From assembly GCA_020310875.1 (NCBI GenBank), contig CM035406.1:223718294-223782293 (forward strand): a stretch of 64,000 nt of DNA. Reading direction: 5' to 3'. The DNA is from Ceratopteris richardii (lineage: Eukaryota > Streptophyta > Polypodiopsida > Polypodiales > Pteridaceae). Numbering within the stretch: the stretch's first letter is position 1; every line of letters starts with the position of its first letter. Positions 36,001 to 46,949 of the stretch are shown here, piece after piece. The notes beneath the pieces were generated by a model. That model saw only the letters and a list, made by a program, of their open reading frames with translations. It was not told the origin of the DNA and ran no database searches. Both the position numbers and the translations under genes were made by a program.

Positions 36001-37565
36001 AACTTGGGATCTAGTGGATCGACCCCTGAAGCATAAAGTCATTGGCACCAAGTGGGTTTGGAAGCTAAAGTACAAGGCTGATGGTACTTTGGAAAATTAC
36101 AAAACAAGACTTGTTGCACAGGGCTAGTCACAAGTTGAAGGCATTGTCTTTTGTGAAGAATTTTCCCCAAGTGCAAGGATGACTACTATCCAAGTAGTAC
36201 TAGTTGTGGCTATGCATAAACAATGGCTAGTCTATCATATGATGTCAAATCAGTGTTCGTGAATGAAGACCTCAAGGAGGAGGTATATGTGTCTCAGCCA
36301 CCAGGGTTTGAGGCTCCCCATTTGGAGAACAAGGTATGTAGGCCGAAGAAGGCATTATATCGGCTAGAACAAGCCCCTAGAGCATGGTAGCAATGGATAG
36401 ATAAGCATATCTTGGATACAAGTTTCAAAAGATGTGCTTCTGATGCTAACTTGTATGTTCTAAAGAGATGAGGGAAGACAATTGTGCTTGTACTCTATGT
36501 AGATGACCTTGTGATTACAGAAAATGATAATGCTCTTCTTCAACAAACAAAATATGCCCTGAGTTTGGGAAATGAAAGACTTAGGCTTAATGCATTTTTG
36601 CTTAGGCCTTGAAGTTTGGCAGGAACCATGGAAGATTTTCATCTCTCAACAAAAGTATGCAAGATAGATTTTGAAGGCATTCAACATGGAGGATTGCAAG
36701 GACGGGTTCGTGGCGATAAGCTATTTTCCAACTAAAGAAAATGGAGCAGAAATCTTCACCAAGGTTCTCTTGGGAGAGAGCAACTTCATCAACACTTTCC
36801 AAATATTGGCATTGGACCAAGGAGGCAGTTCACCGCAGGGTGGACATTGAGGGGGGTGTTAGATATACTCAATATTCCACCCTCAAGTGACCACAAATGA
36901 TCCATGGTGCTCTAACTTGTAAGGCCCCCATTATGACAAGAAGCCATTGTGAGAGCCCGAACATTTGTGGAACCCTAACTTCCAAGTTAGATGAGGTCTA
37001 TGCGTGACCGTTGATGGTAATAGATGATCTTTGTGAGCCTAGCCATTAGGTTAGGTAGGGCATAAACTTTTGGGCCATTGGGTTGACATTCAAGGAAAAA
37101 ATGAAGGCCTTGTGGGATGCACAATTTCCCCATAGAACCTTGATGGGGGGAGTGCAAAGGCGGGCTTGCCCCCTTCTCCCCTATCCCCCAGCTCATGGGG
37201 CCGAGACGATAAGACTCCTAGTCAGGAGATAGTATCAGACTATATATTTTGCCAGCTATTTTGTATCTCTTGACTTTTTTTTTAATCTATATCAAATCCC
37301 CTTGTAAAAGCTATAGAACCATGACCTAGGTTGAGCTTTACATAGCATTGCACACTAGTAAGCCCTTCATCTAGAGTCTATCTAGATTGCCATCTAAGCT
37401 CCACATTGGGAGTGCATGGGTTGATAGCACCATCATTGTAGTTGCATTACTCTTGGCATTATGAGAATTTGAGTTCTCTATCTCTGAGTCCGTGTCTATC
37501 TTTGTCTGCATTTTTCTCTCAACTCTGTCTACTGGTCTATTCCGTTGTGCTATTATTTTCTTACA
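33057..37565 (+). mobile_element. Copia element V, old
   Basis: Plus-strand copia, another family. 3' LTR 36857-37565 (709 bp, TGTTAGATAT...TTACA) after a polypurine tract GAGGGGGG; only the last ~310 bp of the 5' LTR (33057-33366) is here, followed by the primer site TGGTATTAAAGATCAGG. The shared LTR part differs by about 15%, the oldest dated element in the window. Parts: gag (33533-33898; GKLDGKNYTLWKFK), zinc-knuckle area (about 34290), GAG-pre-integrase and integrase (34621-35330; LVDDYSKKMWVYFL), RT (about 35940-36560; LYVDDLVIT) and a remnant at the RNase H end (about 36700). Broken in well over ten places. The left LTR edge meets the LTR of element IV. Confidence 0.9.
36857..37565 (+). 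repeat. 3' LTR of element V
   Basis: 709 bp; the last 310 bp match 33057-33366. Ends TTTTCTTACA, like TTTTCGTACA at 33357-33366. Confidence 0.9.
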
Positions 37566-39858
37566 ACACCCACGTGAAGGGGGGACTTCAGGAGAGGTAT
37601 GCAAACATATTCAAAGGTAATAGAGCCAAGTCATGTATATAAAAGCCTCCATAGTTTCTTTATCTCACAACACAAGGAGAGAAGGAAGAAAAAATTCTTC
37701 CTCTCACTTGTTTAGATGACTCAAGCATGTGGGCACTAGTAGTGCGTCTATGGGATGTCAGTGGATGTTTTTAGACCCTACCTTGTTGGATGAGTGCATT
37801 CATGCACTAGGGATTGTTGGGGGTCTTTGGGGGGCTCAAAAGCTCTCGTTTTTTCTTGATGAAAAGATAATATCTCTATAATTTTGTCATTGATGTCTGC
37901 TATCAAACTTTGAGGATGAAAATCCAAATGATGCTCTTTCTCATGCAGAAAAAAACTCATGAATTTCCTAAGATTGAACTACTTTGGATACCAAGCGTAA
38001 GCTTTTAAGCTCAAAATTCTCAAAGGAAACTAATGACTTGTGTTTGTAACTCACCTCCCAACTTTTACATCCTCTTGTCCCAAAAATAGATCGTCTCTAG
38101 AGTGGTTTAGTATGAGATGTGGCCATCATGCACACTCACCCTACTATCTATATAGGGACCTTAGGATATCCCTTGAGGTAGGAACCGTTGCTACTAGCCC
38201 TTATCCCACATACACATGGAATGGTCTATGTAGACCAATGTCTAACAATATGGAGACTTTTTTGTTGTACATAATATTGTAGGTTCTTTAATTGTCATTT
38301 TTTCTCGTGTAAGCTGTTGATCTATTTGTTCACTTCGATGTGAGCAATAATATGCTTGATTTTATTGAGAAACGACAGAGATATGACCATTTCTTATATT
38401 GGATCGTCTTCGCTGGATTGCATATGTGAGCACAACTTGGAGCTTGGAGATGATGATGATCTTTGGGTGCGGTAATCACTAATGATACAATTGCTAGTGA
38501 TTTTTTTGACAAACGATCACCAACGATCTTTTGATTATTGATTGTGTATGATTAGATCCATGTCAATCTTTTGGAGAGTTTGATCATGGGTGATCTTTTA
38601 TGGCTAACTATTTATGATCTTTTGGTGTCCGATCATATATGTTTTTTGTACCAAGTTTGCACATGCATAGTGTTTGTAAGAAGTTCATGCGTAGTGGTAT
38701 TTCTACAAAGTTCACACAAGCTTAGGTATTATTGTGTACATTGGTAGTTGATCGTATGTAAGCTCGGCAAGAAGATTGCTTACAGTCTTTGACTACAAGT
38801 ACATTAGGTATGCTCTTCATGGATTGATTGATTAAAGGTGTATGCATGCACGCTCATACTATTCCTTGACATGGTGTCATCTAACATTACCAAATCATTA
38901 TATGTGGCCATCATGCTACCAATGCTTCTACCATTTCCTATTGTTTTTGTGAATACCCTTAAAAACTCGAGCCCTTAGTTTGAGTCCTCTTAGTTTCTCT
39001 TTTTCAAGTCAAGCCACATGATTCAACCTAAATTTGATTTGCTATGTGAAGATCATTTGAGTAGATTCAAATCCTAACCTTCTATTTATCTTTCATATAA
39101 TTAAGCACTCATTACAAGGGCTTACAAAATATATTGTTAATAGTTAAACATGTAAACTTTCCATTTCACATTAGGGGTTCCGCATCCATGCAATTTCTTT
39201 CAACCATAAGAAAAGTTTTTAGAAAGGCATACTAGATTTCCATAATACTATTATTCTAGCTCTTTAATAGAGAGAAAAATAGCTTATAGAAAATAAGAGA
39301 CATAAATATTTGGATAATTGTCCAAAGTACATACCAAAATGAATTAATTACTAGAATATATTTATGCTTTTACGTAATTACTACAAGGATTCATGATATC
39401 ATCGTTACTAACTCGCGTGCTTTTAACTCACTTTTGATCCATTGTTTTCAAAGAGAAAGGGCTTGTGACTATGTTTTCCCCAAGTCTTTTATGAACAAAC
39501 ACAAATGTAAAAAAACCCCATTCACTTTACATCTACACTCCAAAAAGAAAATTGGAACTATCTTTCTCCTCAGAAAGTTGAGAAAACTTACTTGGCTATT
39601 TGAAAGTGTTATGCATTTGAATTAGCTGGAAAAGGCCTACTCCAAATACCATTTCAAGCAAATTTTGATGGATATCAAACATACAAATCATACCATGACA
39701 ATCCACATGGATTGTTGACTACACCAATTGACTTCTAGACTCTAGAGCTCATCAATTAAACTCTGCCTTCCCTCTTCGTTTTTGAAATCTCAGTCTCTTC
39801 GAGGTCTGTCAATATTTTACACGCTGTAGTTCTGCACTTGAACGAGGCATGAGGTGGC
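37566..39858. other. Noncoding region upstream of the THA8-like gene
   Basis: No coding sequence recognised. Just after element V there is a purine tract (GAAGGGGGGAC near 37575) and a TATA-like TATATAAAA at 37636-37644, so another LTR end is possible but has no partner here. 38480-38640 is unusually rich in GATC and GATCTTTTG-like words. From about 39760 the sequence becomes richer in C, G and pyrimidine runs; this should contain the promoter and 5' leader of the gene starting at 39859. Confidence 0.5.
37636..37644 (+). promoter_or_regulatory. TATA-like box
   Basis: TATATAAAA followed by GCCTCC, a good plant TATA context. No transcript or gene can be tied to it; it may belong to an unrecognised LTR. 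Confidence 0.3.
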
Positions 39859-39881
39859 ATGTCGCTTTGTCGTATCAGTAA
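39849..39881 (+). promoter_or_regulatory. Short upstream ORF overlapping the THA8-like start
   Basis: An ATG ten bases before the proposed start opens an 11-codon frame (including stop) that ends at TAA 39879-39881, out of frame with the main protein and overlapping it. If this lies in the mature leader, ribosomes must leak past it, which would lower or regulate translation. Confidence 0.5.
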
Positions 39882-40984
39882 CAAATCTGTAACGCTTGCA
39901 TCGTTTCCTTTGCTGCGCAGGCTATTCGGTACTTTCTCGAGTCATTCGCTGGCAGGGCAAAGAGAGGAGGACGATGACGACGAGAAAAGTAATCATTGAC
40001 TACTCTCTTATTTATGTTTTTCTGCGTTTGGCATAGTTGTTGTATGTATGCATGCTCGTACCCTCGCAAAAGTTTGTGTGTATGTGATATACAAACATAA
40101 ATACAAATGAATATTAGTATATATGTACGTATGTATGCGAGCATGCGTGTGTGTATATGTAGATAGATAGTTAGATAGAAAGACATTACGTGTGTGTGGA
40201 TGGATATATAAATAGCTAGATAAATGGACAGCTGGATAGATAGATTGATAGATATTACGCGCGTGTGTGTAGATGGATGGATAGATAGATGATCGGATGG
40301 ACAGACGGATGGATGGATAGATACGTACATACGTACACACATACATGCATACATACACATGTAAATAAACAAATATATACCTGCATATTTATCAACGCAA
40401 ATCAAAAGTAAGTGAATAAATAAATAAATTATTATGGATACACACACGTATACATAGATAATTTTATTCACACGCACATAGATATACACACACATCAACA
40501 CAGATCATAACTGAATAAATAAATAAATTAATAAGAAAACACACACACATATACATTTTATTCACACACTTGCAGACACATACACACACACACACTCTTT
40601 CTCACACACACACACACAGAGTACAGGGAGCTAGCTAGCTCGATGTTGTTGCACCAGTAGAGTCTGTCTTAGTTTGCAGCTAACGTGATGCTTTGTCTTA
40701 ACTTAGTTGGCTTTCTCAGAATTCCAGCAACTGCCAAAACAAGAGCAGAGATTATGGAGGAGAAGCGGGTTAACTGGTGTTATCTTCATAGAAGCCCTTT
40801 GTGGAAGGGGAGGTCTGGTAGTAAGGAAGCCTTACTAGTTGTAAGAGAGCTGAGGCGTGCAAAAAGAGATCCATGGAAACTACATCTTCTTCTCCGCACC
40901 AAGGTTGCTCGTCTTCTCAAACTGGACCTCCTTGCTGCTCTCAATGAACTATATCGACTTGAGGAGGTTGACCTTGCTCTCATG
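39859..40984 (+). CDS. THA8-like organelle PPR protein, exons 1 and 2
   Basis: Exon 1 39859-39988 and exon 2 40728-40984; the gene continues to the right. Exon 1 encodes MSLCRISNKSVTLASFPLLR, then RLFGTFSSHS, an Arg/Ser-rich, acid-free leader typical of mitochondrial or plastid transit peptides, followed by an acidic EEDDDDEK. The donor (AAAA|GTAATC) and acceptor (TTCCAG|CAACTG) join in phase 1 with no loss of frame. A good branch-point word CTTAAC lies near 40697. Exon 2 holds SPLWKGR, SKEALLVVRELRRAKR, TKVARLLKLDLLAALNELYR and EEVDLALM, which match the start of the THA8/THA8L short PPR family (LWRGR...STEAIQVVQSLK...SRLLKADLLDTLAELQRQ...LDLALKVFE). It ends at a consensus donor (ATG|GTAAGA) just where this family has an intron. 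THA8 proteins bind plastid group II introns and aid splicing. 129 residues are visible, about half the usual length; no lesions seen. The next exon (VFE...-like) was not found in the window. Confidence 0.75.
40080..40618. repeat. Microsatellite cluster inside intron 1
   Basis: Mixed GATA/GATG, GTAT and CA tracts (GATAGATAG, ACACACAC and similar) fill most of the 739-bp intron 39989-40727. The long minus-strand open frame across it is an artefact of repeats lacking stops in that frame. Confidence 0.9.
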
Positions 40985-41588
40985 GTAAGAAGATATCTGC
41001 TAGTTCTCTGACCAGAAGAAAGCAGGAAAAAAGAGGGACTTTTTGTGAGGGGTTTTTGAAGGAAAGAAGAATGAATTTTCATGTCATTAAATTATAAAGT
41101 CAGTTCATGAGATAGAATAATCTACTGTGTATGGTATCATATCCTTATGCGATCCGTGATAGAAAATGAGGTAAATAGAATGATTGAAGAATTAAATGGT
41201 TGCAAAAAAGTGCTGTTGTGGATCTCAGGTACGTGTCTGAGTTGATGACAAGGAAATGGAGATTAAGATATATGCAATCTATATGGTCATAGTGATTAAA
41301 AGTATGCAATGAAGTGCTCGATGCACATTATAGTACATTATCGGATATGGTGTTCAAGTAAGTCATATAATGCTCACCTACTATTTTGTTCTGTGTTTAT
41401 ATGGCTTTCTCTATATTTCTACGTATGGTTGATGTCTCATAATTGTTTAATTCTTTTTTCATATGAATATGAGAGTGATTCCTTTTTCATTTTCATTTGA
41501 ATTGCATTGTCTGTTTGTGCAAGCTTGGTCAAGAGATACACCCTCCATGCATGATTTGACTATGCAAGGTGCTAAAGCTGCAGTGTAC
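40985..41588 (+). other. Probable intron 2 of the THA8-like gene
   Basis: Starts with a consensus GTAAGA donor. No exon-like sequence and no PPR continuation up to the LTR of element VI at 41589. If the gene is intact, intron 2 is at least several kb and contains or borders that element. Confidence 0.5.
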
Positions 41589-41813
41589 TGTTGGAGTTAG
41601 ACGTCTGCGGCACGCGAACAGCACAAGGAAGAAGAAGAAGCTTGGAGCACAACACACAATACTGAATGTATTACTAGAGAATGTACAAAGACAAGTAGCC
41701 CATTAGGGCAATAGGCATATATACAAGCCGGGGAAAAAACCTCCTAAAGAGGGAAAAAAGTGCCCCGGAGGTCCTAGTGTGTTCACACACATCACTACTT
41801 AAATATATCAACA
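41589..41813 (-). repeat. 3' LTR of element VI
   Basis: 225 bp, TGTTGGAG...TATCAACA; family A LTR. Confidence 0.96.
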
Positions 41814-44800
41814 AATCCCCCTTGGGAGTGATGCGGTGAACAAGGAGAAGGCACTCATGTATAAGGAAGTGCCAAGCTATGTGGAAAACTCCACAAAAGG
41901 AAGTAAGCCCAAAGCTTTGCGGAAAGCTTCAAACTTCTCCCTAGGCAGAGCCTTCGTGAAAAGGTCTGCAATGTTCTCCTGAATGGCCACATATGCCAAG
42001 CTGATCTCCCCAGCAAAGAACCTCTCCCTGACATAGTGATAATGCACCTCAATGTGCTTAGTGAGAGCATGGAACAAAGGGTTCCTCGCAACTGCCAATG
42101 CGCTCTGACTGTCAGTGAAGATGGTGGTGGCAGAAGTCTGACCAACACCCAAATCAGCCATAAGGCGTCTTAGCCACACACACTCAACAGTCGCTGTGAA
42201 AGCTTCCCTATACTCAGCCTCACAACTGGAAGTGGCCACAGCCTATACTCAGCCTCACAACTGGAAGTGGCCACAGCAGGCTGCTGGTTGCTCAACCAAG
42301 ATATACATGAGCTACCAAGCATGAATCAAAAGCCACTAGTGGACACACGAGTGTCATAGCAACCAGCCCAGTCCCAGTCTGAGTCAGAAAAAGCATGCAA
42401 ATCTGGCGGTAGTGATCCCCCCTTGGGATAAAACAATCCAAGTAGCCGAGTACCACTCAAGTAGCGAAAGATGCGCTTAACCGCCTGCCAATGCTTGACA
42501 CCTGGGCAATGCATAAATCTGCTCACCTCTGAGACAGCAAACTGAATATCTGGCCGAGTAATGCATAAGTAAATCACGCATCCAACATCCTGTTGATAGA
42601 GGATAGCATCAAATGCATCTCGAGCATCATGAACACTCAATCGTAAACCTGTCTCCAATAGGCTTACAGTCTTCAAGGCCAAAACGCTGCAATAATGTGT
42701 CAATATATTTCGTTTGACACAAAGCCATTCCACCATCAACTTGCATAAATTGAATGCCCAAATAGTGATGCAAATGCCCCAAATCAGACATCTCAAATGA
42801 GACATGCAAATCAGCCTTAAAATCAGCAATATGCTTCTCAATAGGACCAGTGAGCAGCATGTCGTCAACATAGACAACAATGATCAGAAGCACATCATTA
42901 GCACTCTTAACTTATAAGGTGCTTTCTGTTGGACTGTTCTCAAAACCATGTGCAATCAGATAAGCATGTATCTTCTCATACCAAGCACGTGGTGCTTGCT
43001 TTAAACCATATAATGCCTTCTTTAATCTGTGCACCTGGTTTTCATGCCCTTTCTGCACAAAGCCATGGGGCTGAAAAACATACACTTCTTCATGCAAGTC
43101 ACTATTCAGAAATGCCATTTTAATGTCCAACTGATGTACATTCCAACCATGATGGGCTGCAAGTGCACAAATGCTCCGAACAGTAGTCATATGGCATGTA
43201 GGTGCAAAGGTCTCATCAAAATCAATGCCTCTTTCCTTCGCATAACCCTTTGCAACAAGCCTAGCCTTATACCTGTCAACTGTACCATCAGGTTTACGCT
43301 TCAACTTGTATACCCACTTAGTGCCAATGGCCTTCTTGCCAGGTGGCAAGTCACGTAAAGACCAAGTACCATTCTTCATTATTGCATCATATTCAAATTG
43401 CATAGCAGCCATCCAATTTTCTGAATTTTGTGCTTCATCAAATGACAGAGACTAGATGCAGCCATAGCATAGCAATCTGATGCAAAAGAGGCACTATGAG
43501 AGCAGGATCGAGTACGATATGACAGAGGTGCATCTAATTTGCTGTCATGCAAGGTCTGCACCATCCATTTTGGCTTAGTTCTTGCCTGCTCAATATCAGC
43601 TCTCTCATCAATAAGTGCATCATGTACATATGCATCAGAAATGGAATTATCTGCATCATCACATGAAACCTGCAAAGGCTGAGAAGTTTCCTCATTAGGA
43701 CCAGAACTAGACTGTCCACCTGTAAAAAGAGGAAGCAAAGTATCATACATGTCTTAGGAGCTAACAGATGTCTCCTTAGTACATGAAAGCAATGGCTGAA
43801 TAGAATCTTTCACAAAAACAACATCACGGCTAACTAGAATGCTTTTAGTCTGTGGATGATACAGAGGATAGCTTTTACTTTCAGAACTGTACCCAACAAA
43901 AATACATTTTACTTCTATATCATCCAATTTTCTGCGATGTTGTTCAGGCACAAATGCATATGGCAAACAACCAAAAACACGCAGATGAGCAACAGATGGC
44001 TTGCGGTTATGCCAAGCCTCATATGGAGTGACAAACTGCAGCGCTTTAGTGGGACACCTTTTGAGTACATATGTTGCACACATGACAGCCTCAAGCTAGA
44101 AATTATGTGGTAAAGCCTGACTCTTGACCATACACCTCGCCATCTCCATGAGTGACCTGTTCTTTCGTTCAAGAGCTCCATTCTGTTGAGGTGTATATGG
44201 CATTGTACATTGGTGTTTTATTCCACGTTCAGCCAGAAATGTATTAAAATCAGAAGATATATACTCCCCCCCTCGATGAGAACGGAGGGTGCCCATTTTA
44301 CATGCTGACATATTTTCAGCCAAAACCAAAAACTGTTTGAAGCACATGAACACTTCGGACTTTGCCTTCAATGGATATATCCATGCATGCCTGGACAAAT
44401 CATCGATGAAAGTCACGAAGTAAAGATAATTCCCAAAAGGTGTTTGCATAGGACCACAGACATCACTATGTACAAGCTTCAATTTCTGAGTAGCCCGAAT
44501 TGAATCATCTTTTGCAAAGGACGAACTCTGCATTTTGCCCAAAATACAGCCTTCAAAAACATGTTTTTACATGTTTTCCAGGTGCCTCTAGTTTGGGCAA
44601 AGAGGACACCATTTCAGATTTCTACAAGCGTAGCAAACTAGCAAAATTCAGATGACCAAAGAGTGCATGCCAAAGCTTTGCATCTGACATAGCCTGAGAA
44701 TCATTTACTGCACATGCCAAATCATTTACAGATCTTTCATAGTCTATGAGCTTATATAGCCAACGACATAAAATGCCAGAAGCAATAATTACATTGCCAT

Positions 44801-46527
44801 TTGACAGATCATGAATTGTACACCTGTCATCAACAAATTTCACAACCAAGCCAATCTTGGCTAATGCAGAAACTGATAAAAGGTTCTTCTTGATCCCTGG
44901 CACAAATAAAGCAAGCATCTGACAAGGTGAAAGAACTACCATCAGCAGTAGTCAAAATGATCTTACCAACTCCCATAACAGGATAAGAGGAGTTGTTTGC
45001 GCATGTAACAGTATTCCCTGTAGGGGTAGGCTCGAGTGAAGAGAAGAAACTGTGCTCCGAGGCAATATGTTTGGTTGCCCCATTGTCAAAATACCAAACA
45101 TCTGAGTCTACTATAGACATGCACGGCTCATGAGAAGATTGGTCAAAACTGCAGACAGTAGTAAACGCCCATTCTTCTTCCTGCACAAGATTAGCAAGAC
45201 TCTGTTTTTGGTGTAGAGGCCTCTGCAACAACCATTCTAGGTCTCTTTCTTCTTTGCCTCTTTAGCAGCCAGTTTTGGATAGTTCTTTATGATATGATCA
45301 TTCCCTTTACGGTACTTACAAAACTTTTTTTGCTTTTCTGATTTCTTCTCATCTTTATCTTCCTTCTTCGAATATGCAGAATTAGCAAATTTTTGCTTAC
45401 TAGTTGAAGAGCTCCATTTTCCTTTGCCCTTCTGACTAGCCAGGAAAGCTTGATCTGCGACTCGCATAATGGACCTGTTCTGCCTGGACTGATCTTCTTG
45501 CAACAGAACAGAGACTAACTCCTCAAATGATAAGGCATTTGGATTGCCTTTCATCATTAACTGAAGAGTAGAAGCAAAACTCTGATATGAATCAGGAAGA
45601 TCATTCAAAACGGTCTTCACAAGTGAGCTATCTGGTATAACCTCGTCAATAAAAATCACCTGTTCCTTCAAGTCTTTGATCTTCGTTAGGAAATTGTTCA
45701 TAGAATCACCTTTATTCATGTGCTCACTCTCCAACTCTTTTCGGAGGTAAGCAACACGAACCTCATTCCTAGCTTGGTACAATGTGGTAAGTGTATCCCA
45801 AGCATCCTTGGCTGTTCTGCAAGAGCGAATGTGAGGAATAATGGCACGTTTGACAGACAAAGCTATCAATGCATGTGCCTGGGCATCTCTGCCATCCCAA
45901 CGAATATGCTCTGCAACAGGTGAAGCAGAAACCGCAACACGAAAAGGAATATGCAGAATATCATCGTCTTCGATACCTTATGCATCAGCTTCAGTACCTG
46001 CAGTTGTAACAGTTGAAGGTGTGATAGGACGTTTTTCGACACCCTACACAATGTTCCACAGTCCTTTTGCAACCAACACATGTCGCATCACATAAGCCCA
46101 TAACTGGTAGTTGGTACCATCCAACTTATCCTCAACAGCCAACATACGGAATACAACACTCCTTTCAGCCATGGCCGGTGACTAAAATACCTTGATGCAG
46201 AAAATTGACTGTATCTCGAAAAGTTGAATAGAACTGCCCATATGAATTCCGCTAGACCTGTAGCAGACTTCGAGACGCTTATACTGGCGAAAAGAAACTG
46301 GTATATACCTTTGGCACAAAAAGACGAAATAGCTTGCACAAGCGTTGCGATAGTGCGTTCGGAGGCCGAAACGAGCTCAGATCGTGATTTCGGCACCACA
46401 GAGCGAAGATGTTTTGATCTCGAAAACACGTTGAGTATGCTCACCAAAATTCGTGCGATTTTGAGACTGCAACCGGAGGAGTGTCGACGACGCCCTAGAT
46501 GAAGCGACAACCTACTCTTATACCAAT

Positions 46528-46756
46528 TGTTGGAGTTAGACGTCTTCAGAAGCACGCGAGCAGCACAAGGAAGAAGAAGAAGGTTGGAGCACAACACACA
46601 ATACTGAATGTATTACTAGAGAATGTACAAAGACAAGTAGCCCATTAGGGCAATAGGCGTATATACAAGCCGGGGGAAAAAACCTCCTAAAGAGGGAAAA
46701 AAGTGCCCCGGCGGTCCTAGTGTGTTCACACACATCACTACCGAAATATATCAACA
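46528..46756 (-). repeat. 5' LTR of element VI
   Basis: 229 bp, partner of 41589-41813; the primer-binding site lies at its left edge. Confidence 0.96.
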
Positions 46757-46949
46757 TCTATTGCCTACACCTCACAGCCTACATAAGAATTTTGAAGTTT
46801 GAAGATTCGTCTCATTATGTTGAAGTTCAAATTTGAATAAATTATCCTTCAAGTTTTCTACAATTAGTTTAATAGCTGAATGTTTGTACTTTATGTTGGA
46901 ATGGTCAAAAAGTACAAAAGGAAGCTCCTTGGGGCCTTTATCTTCAAGA

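Larger units (their letters stand above)
41589..46756 (-). mobile_element. Copia element VI, family A
   Basis: Minus-strand short-LTR copia, 5168 bp. 3' LTR 41589-41813, 5' LTR 46528-46756; roughly 4% different, so between element I and element III in age. Primer site beside the 5' LTR (complement of TTGGTATAAGAG) and a polypurine tract beside the 3' LTR. Parts from right to left: gag (46170-45237), protease and GAG-pre-integrase (45231-44600), integrase (44542-43754; DDLSRHAWIYPL), RT (43412-42627; VYVDDMLLTG), RNase H (42400-41877). Broken, with about eight to ten breaks. The flanks do not carry a matching 5-bp duplication (TGTAC left, TCTAT right), unlike elements I-III. Confidence 0.97.

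Noticed and set aside
39875-40501. Minus-strand open frame of 208 codons
   Set aside because: It translates microsatellite DNA (Ile/Tyr/His/Thr runs) within intron 1 of the PPR gene; the composition is that of the repeats, not of a protein.
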